From: Boswellia sacra
Taxonomy: Eukaryota; Streptophyta; Magnoliopsida; Sapindales; Burseraceae
Direction: 5' to 3'
DNA length: 64,000 nt
Assembly (NCBI GenBank): GCA_013180625.2
Contig: SNVD02009765.1
Coordinates: forward strand, 327,517-391,516
A program made the translations under genes and the position numbers. Under the pieces are notes generated by a model. That model saw only the letters and a program-made list of their open reading frames with translations, had not been told where the DNA came from and did no database searches. This document shows, piece by piece, positions 18,588 through 30,251 of the stretch (within the stretch, counting starts at the first letter, position 1; every line of letters starts with the position of its first letter).

Positions 18588-21500
18588 ATGGCAGGTACAG
18601 TGGCTTCACCTCTTCTCGATGCGGTGTGCGACCGACTGGATTCCCACGTCAGTGCATTGAGCAAGAGCACAGACTTCATACAGATACGTCTCAAGTTAGA
18701 GGAAACACGAGCCTTCCTGGAGGATTCCATCGCTGAGCGCGGTGGATCCGACCAAATTCCATCCCTCAGGATCTGGCTCACAGTTCTGAGAGACCTTGCT
18801 TATGATATCGATGTACTAATCGATAACTGGGAACAATCAGCAAAATCTATTGCAACCTGTACCTTCCCCACCTCAGTCAACACTTTTAAATTTGACCAGG
18901 AGGTGAGGAGAATTCATGGACGCTTGGTACGGCATTTGAACTTACTTAACAAGCTTGTCCCTGTAAATAGCTTAGCAAGGAGTGCCATTTCCCAGATGGG
19001 GTTTCAAGGATCTGATCAAAACGTTGTCTTTGGAAGGGATTTTGAGATATGCAACATAATAAACACAATGTTGCCAAGCAACATGATCTCCATTGTTGAT
19101 GAGAAGATATCACGTGTTATTCCTATAGTAGGGATGGGTGGGATTGGAAAGACGGTTCTGGCTCAAAGAATTTTCAATGATGAGAAGGTAAAATCTCATT
19201 TCCAACTTAGAGCTTGGTTTTTTGTGGGTGAAAATCTTGATGTTGCAAAATTGAAAAAAGCAGTAACTGCCGAGTATTTTAAAACTAGTACTAGTAGGAT
19301 TGAGAACGTGTTAATGCGGGGAGAAGTTTTGGCTTTGAACAGATTCTTAATTGTGTTGGATGACGTGTGGGATGAAGATGGTGATAAGATTGAAGAACTG
19401 AAGTCATGGTTCGAGGTTGGTGATTCAGGATCTTGTGTTCTGGTCACTACTCGGTCTACTCGGGTGGCTGATTTGATGGGCACTTTCCCAGGACAACACT
19501 TGTCATGTTTGTCCGACAAGGATTCTTGGAGTCTTTTCAAGCATTCTGCATTAGTTGGTAGAGAACAAGAGAGTGCAGAGTTGGAAGAAATTGGCAGAGA
19601 TATTGTTGCCAAATGCAAGGGATGGCCTCTTGCGATTGTCACGGTAGGGGGGTTGTTGCGTTTGAAAAACAAGCAAGAGTGGTTGTCTGTTGCACATTAT
19701 GGATTGTGGATTTTGAGGGAATTGAATTCTTATCTTTTGCCGGTTTTGAAGCGGAGTTATGATCATCTACCTCTGTATCTGAAGCAATGCTTTGCGTTTT
19801 GTTCACTTTTCCCGAAAGATTATTGGATCAACAAAGAGAAGTTAGTCCAGTTGTGGATTGCTGAGGGTTTCGTTAGACTGAAGAATGATGGAAGTAAAGG
19901 CTTAGAAGACATTGCAAATGACTACTTCAACGAATTGTTGCAGCACTCATTCTTTCATGACATTGTGAGAGATGATTTTGGGGAGGTTTTAGCATGCAAA
20001 ATACATGATTTTGTGCATGATCTTGCAGCTAGGGTTGCTGGACTTGAATGCTCACATCATCCCATTGGAGATTCACAAATTATCCATAGATATGTTCAGC
20101 ATTGCTCAGTGTTTGGTGATTTCTCACAATCAACAATTCTAGAGAAAGAGAAGCTACGTACGTTGCTTTTATTTTCTGGTAAGCTGGAATTTGGAGCAGT
20201 CTCCACCATTTTTCAACAATTTAGCTGTTTGCGGGCATTGGACTTGAGCCAAAGTAGCTTGATTCAGTTGCCTGCGACTGTTGGTTCTTTGAGACATTTG
20301 AGGTATCTTGACCTCTCTCATACATATATCAGAAAGATTCCAGAATCCATCAGTAAGCTGAAACATCTTCAAACATTGGAGCTTTCTAATTGTTACAACC
20401 TGGAAGAGTTACCCAAAACAATTCCTCAGTTGACGAACCTCAGGATTCTGAGTATTGGATCATGTTGTTCATTGATGCACATGCCATCAGGCATTGGGAA
20501 ATTAAGACTTCTTAGGAAGCTGCCAGTGTTCATTTTGAGTAAGAGGCACCACAGTGCTGATTTAGCAGAGCTGAATTCGCTGAACCTTGAAGGTAGATTA
20601 GATATCAAGAATCTTGAAAATGTGGAAATTATGGTCGGTGCATCTGTAGCGAAGCTACATGAAAAAGTGCATATTCATTCATTGGGATTATCCTGGAATT
20701 GTAGTGCCAATGTGAGGAGTGGAGAATCTGTGGCTCATCTTGCAGAAATGCTCAGGCCGCCCCAAGATCTAAAAGTTTTGGATTTGAAAGGGTATGGAGG
20801 TTACACGTTCCCATCATGGATAAATTCAGGTCTCCCAAATCTAGTGAAGCTTTCTCTGATCAACTGCAGTTGCTCAAAACTTCCACCTCTTGGGCAATTA
20901 CTAAAGCTTAAGGATCTCTATATGAGAGGGTTGTCTGAAGTGCAGATTATTGGCCTTGAATTTTATGGAAATGATGTTGTCAAAGGATTTCCATCACTAC
21001 GACAGCTTGAGATTTATGATATGCCAAATCTGGTAGAATGGGAGAGCCTCGAAATGGAGGAAGATGATGGACTGATGAGAATTGAACCATTCGCCTGCCT
21101 TGAGAAACTTATACTTGATGGATGCAATAAGTTGAATGATTTACCATATATTCCAAATCTCAAGAACTTAGCTTTATGCGGCAGCAGTAAAGGCATTCTG
21201 TATTCGCTGTTCTCTTTACCATCACTTCCCTCCCTTGTTATTGACAAATTTCAAAAGCTTAAATTTCCTCCTGTTAATCATATAAGCATAAACAGTATTG
21301 TGAAACTGACAATACATGAGTGTGATACTCTGGAAGCTCTGTTTGAGATTGTGCAAAGTTTTTCTTCTCTAAGGCATCTGAGTATTATTCATTGCTCTGA
21401 ACTGGATTCCTTGCCTATGAGTCTGAAACGGTACAAGTCTCTTCAGAAGTTACATATTGTAGACTGTCCAGGATTATGCAATGACTCTGATGTCATAAAC

Positions 21501-21695
21501 CAGCTTTCTTCCCTGGAAGAGTTGAAAATTGAGGATTGTCCAAACTTGCGTTTTTTTCCTGAAAGCATTGGATTTCTTAGCCATATCCTGAGGTTGGTAA
21601 TCAAAAGATGTCCTGAATTAGAGCGGCAACTGGAGCAGGAAGAGTTTGATGTTTGTGTTGAAATTGATGATGTTGAAGATATGTTCCCCAGATAG
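18588..21695 (+). CDS. RGA/Rx-type CC-NB-ARC-LRR immune receptor
   Basis: Single exon frame of 1035 residues from ATG in ATCAATGGCAG. Family role: intracellular sensor of pathogen effectors. Seen: Rx-type N-terminal coiled coil (1-125) with an EDVID-like LRDLAYDIDVLID (67-79), P-loop GMGGIGKTV (182-190), RNBS-A-like FQLRAWFFVGEN, kinase-2 FLIVLDDVWDED (253-264), RNBS-B VLVTTRSTRVA, GLPL as CKGWPLAI (343-350), RNBS-D CFAFCSLFPKDY (401-412), IHD for MHD (472-474), and LRRs from about 530 to the C terminus. All switch motifs look competent. The length is normal for the family. It belongs to a different NLR clade from its two neighbours, so this is a mixed cluster. Confidence 0.95.
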   Translation: MAGTVASPLLDAVCDRLDSHVSALSKSTDFIQIRLKLEETRAFLEDSIAERGGSDQIPSLRIWLTVLRDLAYDIDVLIDNWEQSAKSIATCTFPTSVNTFKFDQEVRRIHGRLVRHLNLLNKLVPVNSLARSAISQMGFQGSDQNVVFGRDFEICNIINTMLPSNMISIVDEKISRVIPIVGMGGIGKTVLAQRIFNDEKVKSHFQLRAWFFVGENLDVAKLKKAVTAEYFKTSTSRIENVLMRGEVLALNRFLIVLDDVWDEDGDKIEELKSWFEVGDSGSCVLVTTRSTRVADLMGTFPGQHLSCLSDKDSWSLFKHSALVGREQESAELEEIGRDIVAKCKGWPLAIVTVGGLLRLKNKQEWLSVAHYGLWILRELNSYLLPVLKRSYDHLPLYLKQCFAFCSLFPKDYWINKEKLVQLWIAEGFVRLKNDGSKGLEDIANDYFNELLQHSFFHDIVRDDFGEVLACKIHDFVHDLAARVAGLECSHHPIGDSQIIHRYVQHCSVFGDFSQSTILEKEKLRTLLLFSGKLEFGAVSTIFQQFSCLRALDLSQSSLIQLPATVGSLRHLRYLDLSHTYIRKIPESISKLKHLQTLELSNCYNLEELPKTIPQLTNLRILSIGSCCSLMHMPSGIGKLRLLRKLPVFILSKRHHSADLAELNSLNLEGRLDIKNLENVEIMVGASVAKLHEKVHIHSLGLSWNCSANVRSGESVAHLAEMLRPPQDLKVLDLKGYGGYTFPSWINSGLPNLVKLSLINCSCSKLPPLGQLLKLKDLYMRGLSEVQIIGLEFYGNDVVKGFPSLRQLEIYDMPNLVEWESLEMEEDDGLMRIEPFACLEKLILDGCNKLNDLPYIPNLKNLALCGSSKGILYSLFSLPSLPSLVIDKFQKLKFPPVNHISINSIVKLTIHECDTLEALFEIVQSFSSLRHLSIIHCSELDSLPMSLKRYKSLQKLHIVDCPGLCNDSDVINQLSSLEELKIEDCPNLRFFPESIGFLSHILRLVIKRCPELERQLEQEEFDVCVEIDDVEDMFPR

Positions 21696-21817
21696 CTATC
21701 TCCGTGTCTGTTAACATATAATTCTCCTGTACACAAAACCATTGCTTAGTTAAAGCCTTCTTACTGTTTTGTTGTTCAAAATTAATTTCCTCTTGTTTTT
21801 CCTTGGATGGAAACAAT

Positions 21818-21823
21818 AATAAA
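21818..21823 (+). terminator. Possible polyadenylation signal of the RGA-type NLR
   Basis: AATAAA about 120 bp after the stop codon, in an AT-rich context that suits a plant 3' end. Confidence 0.4.
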
Positions 21824-23740
21824 GATCAGTATTTATATGTCTTTGCGTGGATGAATTGTTTTTCTTTCAGAAATTTATAATAATTGCCTCTTTCTATTGG
21901 GTTATTATTGAGTTATTTTTCATCAATTAAGCAAGTTCTTTATGAAGGCTTTTCTTTTTTTCCCTAAAAAGAATTTTAAAAGAAAAAAATTATGGGTAAG
22001 TGATTTTGTAAAGAGAAAAATTGTTAAATTTGAAGGAGTATCTGAAATCAGAGACATAAAAGAAGGTGAGGGAAACAGGAAAGCAAAATATGCTTTTCTA
22101 ATCAATGCATTAGGGCGATTTGATCTTATTTGTTAATTTAACACATAATACACAAGTATATGTTTACATTTTTCTGAAATTAGCTGTAAATTTAAAACCA
22201 TATTTCTCTTTCAGCTCCCACTCTTAATTCAATCAAACAGTGTCGACAGAAAGTGCCTGCCAGGCAATTTGCTAGGTAGTCTTGCACTTTCTCTTATAAG
22301 AAGCCTCCAGTTTTTGTCTCTAATTTGATAAATATTGGATGTGGAAGACATTATTTCAGGAACATATAACTCATCCAAATTTATTGCATTAGAGGCATTT
22401 ATTTTCTGTCTCATAACGGTTCTAATTGATGTCAGTGGTTTTGAAAATTCCGCCCACTCGTAGATTTTCTAGATTTTTTACAAGATCGTGTGAGGGGTAC
22501 CCGTTAATATCGATAACGTATTTATTCAAACAATTAGGTGTTGAGCTAATAAAGTTTAGAAACGAAAAGAAAAGAAGAGAAGAAACAAGTATAGCAAATT
22601 CAGAACTCTGCTACGCCCTGTTCATCAGCCCCGTTGTCATGGTAGTGTTCCTCGACAAAGCTTCCAAAAACATCAGGCAGACGTTAAGATCTCAAAAGTC
22701 ATCAATCACATAAGTCAGAGAAGTTCCTTAATCAAAGATTAAATCTATAACTATTAGATAGGTTGAAAATTTATTGGAATTCTGTCTAATCTCCATGTAT
22801 TATGTTACACACGCAACAAGGTTATTAAATTGATTCATCAATCAGTATGATGAAATTTCTATATATAATTCATAAAAAATTACAGATAAACTAACCTGTT
22901 AATCTGACCGCAGATAGATCCAACATGAGCTGAAAAAATAAACATCCGTCAAAATGAGACGTTTCAGCATATAATTGGACTACACATTTGACCATTGTAA
23001 GCTTATGCCTACTCTCCATCAACCTTCTATTATAATGTTCCCTAACAAATTAATAAAGCCAAATTTATTCACAAACTTTGCAACCGTGCAAGCCAATGTA
23101 ACCCATCTATCACTCCAAGTTCTACCCCTAGCTTCCCCTACTGTTCACTGCACCAATCGCTTCCCGGTAACCAGTTAGTGTACTTCTGTTTTCGGAAATT
23201 TTAAGTTTATTTTTTTTCCGATTTATTTATTGTTTACCATTTTATTGATCTTGTGACTATTGTTGAGTGAAGTGATTTTTCTTATTAATTTTTTTTAGAA
23301 AAATGATTGATTTGTAGATGCTAGACGACAATATATTGATGTGTTGTTTTATTCCTTAAATTTTGGAACAAATATTTTGTTAATTTTTAGGGATACTTTC
23401 AGCAAGAAATATATTGAAGAGTTAGTGTTGGACTAGTCGAAAAACAAAGTTTATCAGAAGCTTGGTCTAAAATTCCTCAAAAATTCACTTTTTATAATTA
23501 CATCGGAGATCCAACCAGATTTTTGCACCCTTTGTCGAGACAGTACTTGATGTGCACACAACACTTCTGTTGGCTGTGATCAGGTTTCTACATCAAGCAT
23601 GCAGGTGCAGTTAGAGAAAAAAGCTGAGAAGGAAAAACCCGTAAATCAGCGAAGTTATATTCCACCATCTGTGAGAACAACACAAAACAGCCAAGAAATT
23701 GGGAAACCGGAGACTATAAATTTATCAACGACACCGACCC
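21824..23740. other. Intergenic DNA left of the NLR pseudogene
   Basis: AT-rich; frames are short and unrecognisable. The last 150-200 bp may be a decayed N-terminal extension of the NLR pseudogene (Gln/Lys-rich reading around 23600-23740), but the match is too weak to call. Confidence 0.4.
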
Positions 23741-24069
23741 GATGGAGTCAAATCAATTGAAAAACATGTGCACAAGATATCTGGATACATAAATAATGGT
23801 AAAACTGCAAAAATTGGGGTTCATGGATTTGGGGGTTTGGCAGGACTGCTCTGCTGAAGGCCTTCATCGGTCACCCTGAAACGAAAAGAATGCTTAACGT
23901 AATTATTTTGGTAACGGCTCAAGATATTGGAGCAGAAGAAAGATCCAAAATGAAGTTTTCAGACAGTTATCAATAGATTGTGAAGATTCTGAAACTGATT
24001 CTCAAGTTTCAGATAGATTACTCCAAGCCCACAGGGGAAGAAGTTTCTGTTGGTTCTGGATGATGCATG
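23741..24069 (+). pseudogene. NLR pseudogene, piece 1 (start of NB-ARC to kinase-2)
   Basis: The reading KIGVHGFGG matches KIGVHGIGG of the minus-strand NLR at 7611-11627. A frameshift follows, and the P-loop lysine is replaced (FGRTALLKAF reading). Another shift leads to SIDCEDSETDSQVSDRLLQ and then FLLVLDDA of kinase-2. Inside that motif the reading is cut by a retrotransposon after base 24069. Frameshifts and stops show it was already decaying, or has decayed since. Orientation is opposite to its intact relative. Confidence 0.85.
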
Positions 24070-24250
24070 TGTTAGGTTTTGTAGCGTATGGAAGTTACAA
24101 ATAATATAACAGAAAATCGTAATGTAAATCGGAACAAGACTTTTACGTGGTTCGATTATAACCAACCTACATCCACGGGCAACAAGAGTTGCAATCCACT
24201 ATGTTGTATGTGTTTACACTTGACTTAGGACTTTTTACAATGGTAGACAC

Positions 24251-25286
24251 TTTTTTTTGGAAAAATTACTATTCACATAAAAAGAAAAAAGATTGTACAA
24301 AATACGAGGGGCATACCCCAAGAAGAGTACTTAGTACTCACAAGTCCAAAAAGAAGAAAAACGAAGCCTAAAGGCCTCAAACAAAAAGCGAGATATGGAG
24401 CCAAAAGGCCCAAACAAAAAAGAAAAGGTGCGTAGGCCCAATAACGACCGCAACAAAGCTAACATTCCCAAGACAATGCAACAAAAGGGCGCATGTGCCC
24501 AATTAAACAAAACAAAACTCAAAAAACCAACTAATAACGAAGGCCCCATATAGCACGAAGCTGAGCAGTGATCACATACTTGGCCTCAATGGTAAGAAGC
24601 CGAGAGCGGACCAATGCAAAAATCTCATCAATCACCTGACGACGAGTCCGATGTCGCTGCTGATATACACGATCATTCCTCTCATACCATAGAAAATAAA
24701 CTGTAGCAGAGAAAACCAAACGTGCAAGGATATGCCCAAAATTCTTCCTGCCTTGAAGATGAAGAGAAGCCCAATGAAGTAGAGAGAGCCAACCAGAAGA
24801 TGGCCAAACAATAAGAGTCTTAGCTGAAATCTCCCCCCATACAGAAGACGAGAAAGGACAGCTGAAGAAAAGATGCTCGTGCGTCTCATTTGCTGAAGCA
24901 CAGAGAACACAGCCTGAAGAAGATAACATGCCATGACTTCGTAGTCGATCCATAGTACGAAGACGGCCCAATGAGGCAAGCCAAAGTATAAAGGAGTGCC
25001 TTGGAATATGGCCAGGGAACCACAGAAGATGATGAAAGGAGTTTACCGAGCGTCTACTCCGTAATAATTCCCACGCTGAGGCAATAGAGAAAATACCAGA
25101 GGTGTGACCCTTCCAAACAATATGGTCAAGAGTCCCCATCATAGGTCGGATGCGGATAGAGTCCCAAACCCGTCTGAGGTCCGGTCCACCTTTAGGAAAA
25201 GCCCAATCTCCATCCTGAATGATAGCTGAGACCTTTGCATCTGAGGGAAGACCTGTAGATGAAAGAGTCCTGAATGAAAAGAAATT
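24251..25286 (-). mobile_element. 5'-truncated LINE (non-LTR retrotransposon) 3' end
   Basis: A minus-strand frame (stop at 24531) encodes a zf-RVT type domain: FPKGGPDLRRVWDSI, WKGHTSGIFSIASAW, then CVLCASANETHEHLFFSCPF with the Cys/His pattern seen after RT in plant LINEs. A T8 run at 24251-24258 is the reverse-strand poly(A) tail. RT and endonuclease are absent, as is usual for 5' truncation. About 22 bp of LTR are missing at the site and no clear target duplication was seen. The first eleven or so residues of the open frame are LTR sequence, not LINE. Confidence 0.85.
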
Positions 25287-25888
25287 TATGTAAACTTGAT
25301 CAACCTCGATCACAACCATATTCTTTCACGTACTCTTTTAATGACGCTCTTTTTCTGTCACGATTATCTTAACAACACGCTGTTAAGAATAACATAACAC
25401 CCGTAACTGCTACATACCCGTAACTAGTATAGACACATGTGATTACTTAACTCCCTTAAGCTCACATGACCTATAACAATTAACCAAAGCCTAAAGCTTT
25501 ACACATGACATAAAAACAAATAAAAAACGCACTCAAACTTGTTCTTGATTGCTCTCTCTAACTAACCTAACTAACCTAATCTAGGTAGACACCCACTCAC
25601 TAACTAACCTAATCTATGTAAACTTGATCAACCTCGATCACAACCATATTCCTTCACGTACTCTTTTAATGCCGATCTTTTTCTGTCACGATTATGTTAA
25701 CAACACGCTGTTAAGAATAACATAACACCCGTAACTGCTACATACCCGTAACTAGTATAGACACATGTGATTACTTAACTCCCTTAAGCTTACACGACCT
25801 ATAACAATTAACCAAAGCCTAAAGCTTTACACATGACATAAAAACAAATAAAAAACGCACTCAAACTTGTTCTTGATTGCTCTCTCTC
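25287..25888. repeat. Tandem duplication within the SIRE-like LTR (328-bp period)
   Basis: Sequence beginning TATGTAAACTTGATCAACC occurs at 25287 and again at 25615, near identical for about 274 bp. The two are joined by repeated ACTAACCTA words. The partner LTR at 29296 has only one copy, so the duplication postdates insertion or arose in this LTR. Confidence 0.85.
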
Positions 25889-26364
25889 AATTTGCGTTGA
25901 ATGTGTTGAATGTCTTGAGTCCCTTCCACCAAAAGCTATGAAGATAGCTTTATACAGCATTTGATATCAATTGTAATCCTTGTCAAAATCCTGTAGAATC
26001 TCAATAAAACTCATAAGGAAAGTTTGGATAACAATCAAACATTATAGGAAGCGATAGTATACTTCTGCTAAGTAAACTAGAATAATTAAATAATATCCTA
26101 ATCTAATGAGAGATAATTAATAAAACTTCCTATTCAACCAGAATTCCAAATCTAAACTTATTCTTATTCAACTAGGATACCATAAAACTTATTCTTATTT
26201 AACTAGGATACCATATCAAGACTTATCCTATTTTAATTAAAATTCTCCTAATACAAAACATCTATATAAAATAAATGAGATTAGAAAAATATCCATATTT
26301 AATGTTTTCATCACATGATGACAAATTACTCATGTGCAATGCACATGCACGTTTAGAACCAACA

Positions 26365-26375
26365 ATCTCCCCTTT
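26365..26375 (-). other. Polypurine tract of the SIRE-like element
   Basis: On the minus strand AAAGGGGAGAT directly precedes the LTR, in the position that primes plus-strand synthesis. Confidence 0.75.
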
Positions 26376-27371
26376 GGTATCTTGTGATGAAAACATCTAA
26401 ATGTTAAAAAAATGTATGAGTACATGTAATGCATTTAAAATGAAACACTTAAATAAAGACTATTATGACAACCTAAAAAAATAAAGAGACAACCGAATAA
26501 TACAAAAAACATCCATACTTCTCCCCCTTGTTTTCCGAACAAGTGCCAAAATATAAAAGAAATAATCAAAATGACAAACAAAACTCCCCTTGACTGAATG
26601 TTCAACTCTTTAAATTATGCATAAATGTGAAAATAAAAATTAAAAAAAAAAACTAATTAAATCGAGTACTCTTACAACTGAACAAACTCCCCCTCAAATC
26701 AATTTCGCTGACTTAGAACTTTTGACACGTCAAAATACACTTAAGAGGATCAAGCTGAGTCAGACATATAGCACTAATCGTAAGTTACAAAAACCATAAC
26801 TGAAAACAGTCAAAATTTACTTAACTGAAATATCTGAACATCATATAATTTTTTTATAACTAAGCATGTACCCGAGCTGTGGATAAACATCAAACATAAA
26901 TATTATTTTATCATTTATTCCAATTAAGTGATCAACTTGAACATGCTTTTTACAAACACAAAAGTTAATCTCAATGTGAATTTTCAAAATGAATACAGTA
27001 GCTTTCACACATGTATAGAGGTAGCCTTTTTTCATTTAAGTGGGTAACCTCAACATATTTCCAAGATACATTGAAGTAACTCTCAATGGATCGCTTTCAC
27101 ACATCATATATTGATAGCCCTCTCGGTATTTGACATGAAATTACCAGCAAAATTATATCAATAAAATAGCTTAAGCATGCTTTAATTATAAATAGACTAA
27201 TGATGCTACAGATGTAAACAACATAATTGAACTGTTATAATTTAAGTAACTGTCAAGTGCTAATGTCCTTTCTCAGTTTTCAAATCTCAGTACGTCTTAG
27301 TGCTTTATATGAACAGGTCAAGTAGTTGATTCTCAGATGAAACATACTCAGTGCAGATAATCTTTGATTCA
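26376..27371 (-). other. Non-coding 3' interior of the SIRE-like element
   Basis: About 1 kb without a recognisable frame, between the gag/protease remnant and the 3' LTR. The expected integrase and reverse transcriptase are not here. Confidence 0.6.
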
Positions 27372-29239
27372 CTAAGTTTCTAAACAACACGTTTTGTCAT
27401 CACTTGTCTGACTGAAAATTTTCAAACACTTTTCATTTCCTGTCACATGTTTAGAACAAGCATAATCATTATTTGAAGAAACATTAAGTGCAGCAACTTT
27501 GCAGTGAGTTTCATATTTCTTAACCCAAATATGTCGTGTCTTATGTGACTGTCTAAACTTACTTGCCTTTTTCTTCAAAAAATTTTGCAATTTATAGTAC
27601 CTAGGTCTAATGTGACCTTTAATACCACAAAAATAGCAAGTAGGAACAAATTTTCTTACCTTTTCTAGATTTGAAATGAAAGAACTCATTGAGGAAGCAA
27701 AATCAGTCACGTCTTTAAAGCTTGAGTTAGAAGTGTTACCGGAATTTGAAGCTTTAACAAACACTGTCTTTGATGTTGAAGCGCCATTCTTTTCATCATA
27801 CCCCAACCCATGTTTGATGGAGTTATCACGACCTAAACTCAGAATTTGATCAAGCTTTGCTGAGCCTATCTTAAGTTGATTAATGCACTTGTTTGCCTCA
27901 TCTAATTTGCAGTAATTTTTTGGATACATTCTATCTTGTCTGTCACAACAGCTTCCAATTTTATGATTTTTTTATCTGCGGATGTTATTTCACTCTTGAG
28001 CACTTCTTGTTCATCTTGAAGAGTTTTGATCTGTACTTTCTGCTTCTCCCACATCTCATAAAGTGCATCATACGCCTCCTGAAGTTCTTCATAGTATTCA
28101 GCATCCTTCTCAGCATATGACTCCTCAATGTCTATTCTGTTCTGTTATGTTATGTTAGACACAATAGCTTTAATTATTTCAAATATAACTGTTTGCTGTT
28201 TATTTGAAATAGAGTTATATTTGAAATAGTCCTATTGAATGCTAAATAATTGTTGGAGTTGTCTTCATCTGTTTTTGAGTCATCATCACTCCATATTGCA
28301 CACAAACTTCTTTTCTTCTTATAATTAAGACACTCAGTTTGAATGTACCTAAATCCCTTGCATTCATAACATTGAATACCTTTTCTCTCAAGCTTCTCTT
28401 GATTTTTCTTTGCAGGTTCTTTACGAAATTTTTTAGCAACAAAGTTCTCTGAATTTTTGTTCTTTAAATTTTTCTTCATATATTTGACAAAATTCCTTGT
28501 CAAATGAGCAAGTTCATCATCAGAATCATCAAGATTACTGTCATCTTTTTCTTCTTTTTCTAAAGAAGTAACAAAGGCAACACTCTTTTCCCTCCTTATC
28601 TTTAAACCCATCTCATATTCTTGAAGAGACCCAATCAATTCATCAACTCGCAACGATTTCGTATTATTGCTTTCTTCGATAGCTGTGACCTTAGGCTGAA
28701 ATTTTTCTGGTAAAGATCTAAGTATCTTGCCAACAATTTTAGCCTCAGTATATTCCTCACCAAGCATATAAGCAGAGTTAGTAATTTCACAAAGTCTAGT
28801 ACGAAATTCACTAATGGTTTCTTCTTCATGCATAACTAAGTTTTCAAATTTAGAAGTCAAAGTAAGCAACTTAGATTCTTTAACCCTTTGAGTACCTTCA
28901 TTCTTTACTTCAAGGATATCCCAAGTTTCTTTTGCAATGGTGCACTTTGAAATTAATCTGAACTGTTGAAGGTTGATAGCATTAAAAAGCATTGATGCCT
29001 TTGGAATTCCATCCAGCTAATCGATATTCTGCTTCGCTCTACTCATTCTGTGGTTTCTGAATCTGTTGCCTAGCGTCATTGGCTTTTGTTAGAGGTCTCC
29101 AGCCATGAACAATACTTGCCCACACTTTTTCATCAATTGATTTGATGAAAACCCTCATCTTGACTTTCCAATAAGCATAGTTTGCATCTTTAAGTAACGG
29201 TGGTTGAGTGACCGATCCTCCTGCCCGAAATCCTTCCAT
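27372..29239 (-). pseudogene. SIRE-like gag and beginning of protease, broken
   Basis: It starts at ATG 29239 with MEGFRAGGSVTQPPLLKDAN and YAYWKVKMRVFIKSID, the N terminus of copia gag. A shift leads to the UBN2-type region (LTSKFENLVMHEEETISEFR at about 28860-28800) and a knuckle-like CYECKGFRYIQTEC in which the usual His is Tyr. Further on come KLDQILSLGRDN and CYFCGIKGHIRPRYY (last Cys lost), and finally ACSKHVTG near the protease start. Gag packages element RNA; this copy has several stops and shifts and cannot give a full protein. The motif order is that of SIRE/Maximus elements. Confidence 0.85.
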
Positions 29240-29280
29240 AACTACAAAAAATATGATCTACACTAGTATGTCAGTGTACC

Positions 29281-29295
29281 TACTCTGATACTAAT
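29281..29295 (-). other. Primer-binding site of the SIRE-like element
   Basis: Reverse-strand ATTAGTATCAGAGTA follows the LTR end and matches the TGGTATCAGAG type complementary to initiator Met-tRNA, with one change. It fixes the element's orientation as minus. Confidence 0.75.
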
Positions 29296-30246
29296 TGTTG
29301 GGTTTTGTAGCGTATGGAATGTATGAATAATATAACAAAAAACCGTAATGTAAATCGGAACAAGATTTTTACGTGGTTCAGTTATAACCAACCTACATCC
29401 ACGGGCAACAAGAGTTGCAATCCACTATGTTATATGTGTTTACACTTGACTTAGGACTCTTTCAGTGGTAGACATCCGCTCACTCACTAACCTAATCTAT
29501 GTAAACTTGATCAACCCCGATCACAACCACAGTCCTTTACACACTCTTATGATGCTGCTCTTTTTCTGTCACGATTATCTTAACAACACGCTGTTAAGAA
29601 TAACATAACACCCATAACTGCTACAGACCTGTAATTAGTATAGACACATATGATTACTTAACTCCCTTAAACTCACATGACCTATAACAATTAACCAAAG
29701 CCTAAAGCTTTACACAAGACATAAAAACAAATAAAAAACGCACTCAAACTTGTTCTTGATTGCTCTCTCTCAATTTGTGTTGAATGCGTTGAATGTCTTG
29801 AATCCCTTCCACCAAAAGCTATGAAGATAGCTTTATACAGTATTTGATATCAATGTAATCCTTGTCAAAATCCTGTAGAATCTCAATAAAACTCATAAGG
29901 AAAGTTTGGATAATAATCAAACATTATAGGAAGTGATAATATACTTCTGCTAAGTAAACTAGAATACTTAAATAATATCCTAATCTAATAAGAGATAATT
30001 AATAAAACTTCCTATTCAACCAGGATTCCAAATCCAAACTTATTCCTATTCAACTAGGATACCATAAAACTTATTCTTATTTAACTAGGATACCATATCA
30101 AGACTTATCCTATTTTAATTAAAATTCTCCTAATACAAAACATTTATATAAAATAAATGAGATTAGGAAAATATCCATATTTAATGTTTTTATCACATGA
30201 TGACAAATTACTCATGTGCAATGCACATGCATGTCTAGAACCAACA
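29296..30246 (-). repeat. 5' LTR of the SIRE-like element (951 bp)
   Basis: Intact LTR from TGTTGGG to AACCAACA, followed by the GCATG duplication. It matches the left LTR apart from that copy's insertions. Confidence 0.92.
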
Positions 30247-30251
30247 GCATG

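Larger units (their letters stand above)
24070..26364 (-). repeat. 3' LTR of the SIRE-like element, with nested insertions
   Basis: It corresponds to the 951-bp right LTR. It is enlarged to 2295 bp by a LINE fragment (24251-25286) and a 328-bp tandem duplication; without these, about 931 bp remain, which fits the partner. It begins TGTTAGG and ends AACCAACA on the + strand. Confidence 0.9.
24070..30246 (-). mobile_element. SIRE/Maximus-like Ty1/copia element, internally deleted
   Basis: Two LTRs, TGTTAGG...CCAACA at 24070-26364 and TGTTGGG...CCAACA at 29296-30246, flank a 2.93-kb interior. The 5-bp duplication GCATG lies at 24065-24069 and 30247-30251. Orientation is minus: an initiator-methionine-like PBS (TAGTATCAGAG, reverse strand) abuts the right LTR, and a purine tract abuts the left LTR. 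Gag remnants and the start of the protease region remain; integrase, RT and RNase H are missing. It is therefore non-autonomous. Confidence 0.92.

Noticed and set aside
24531..25319. 262-residue protein taken as fully LINE-derived
   Set aside because: The first eleven or so residues read from LTR sequence; the LINE part begins at about 25286.
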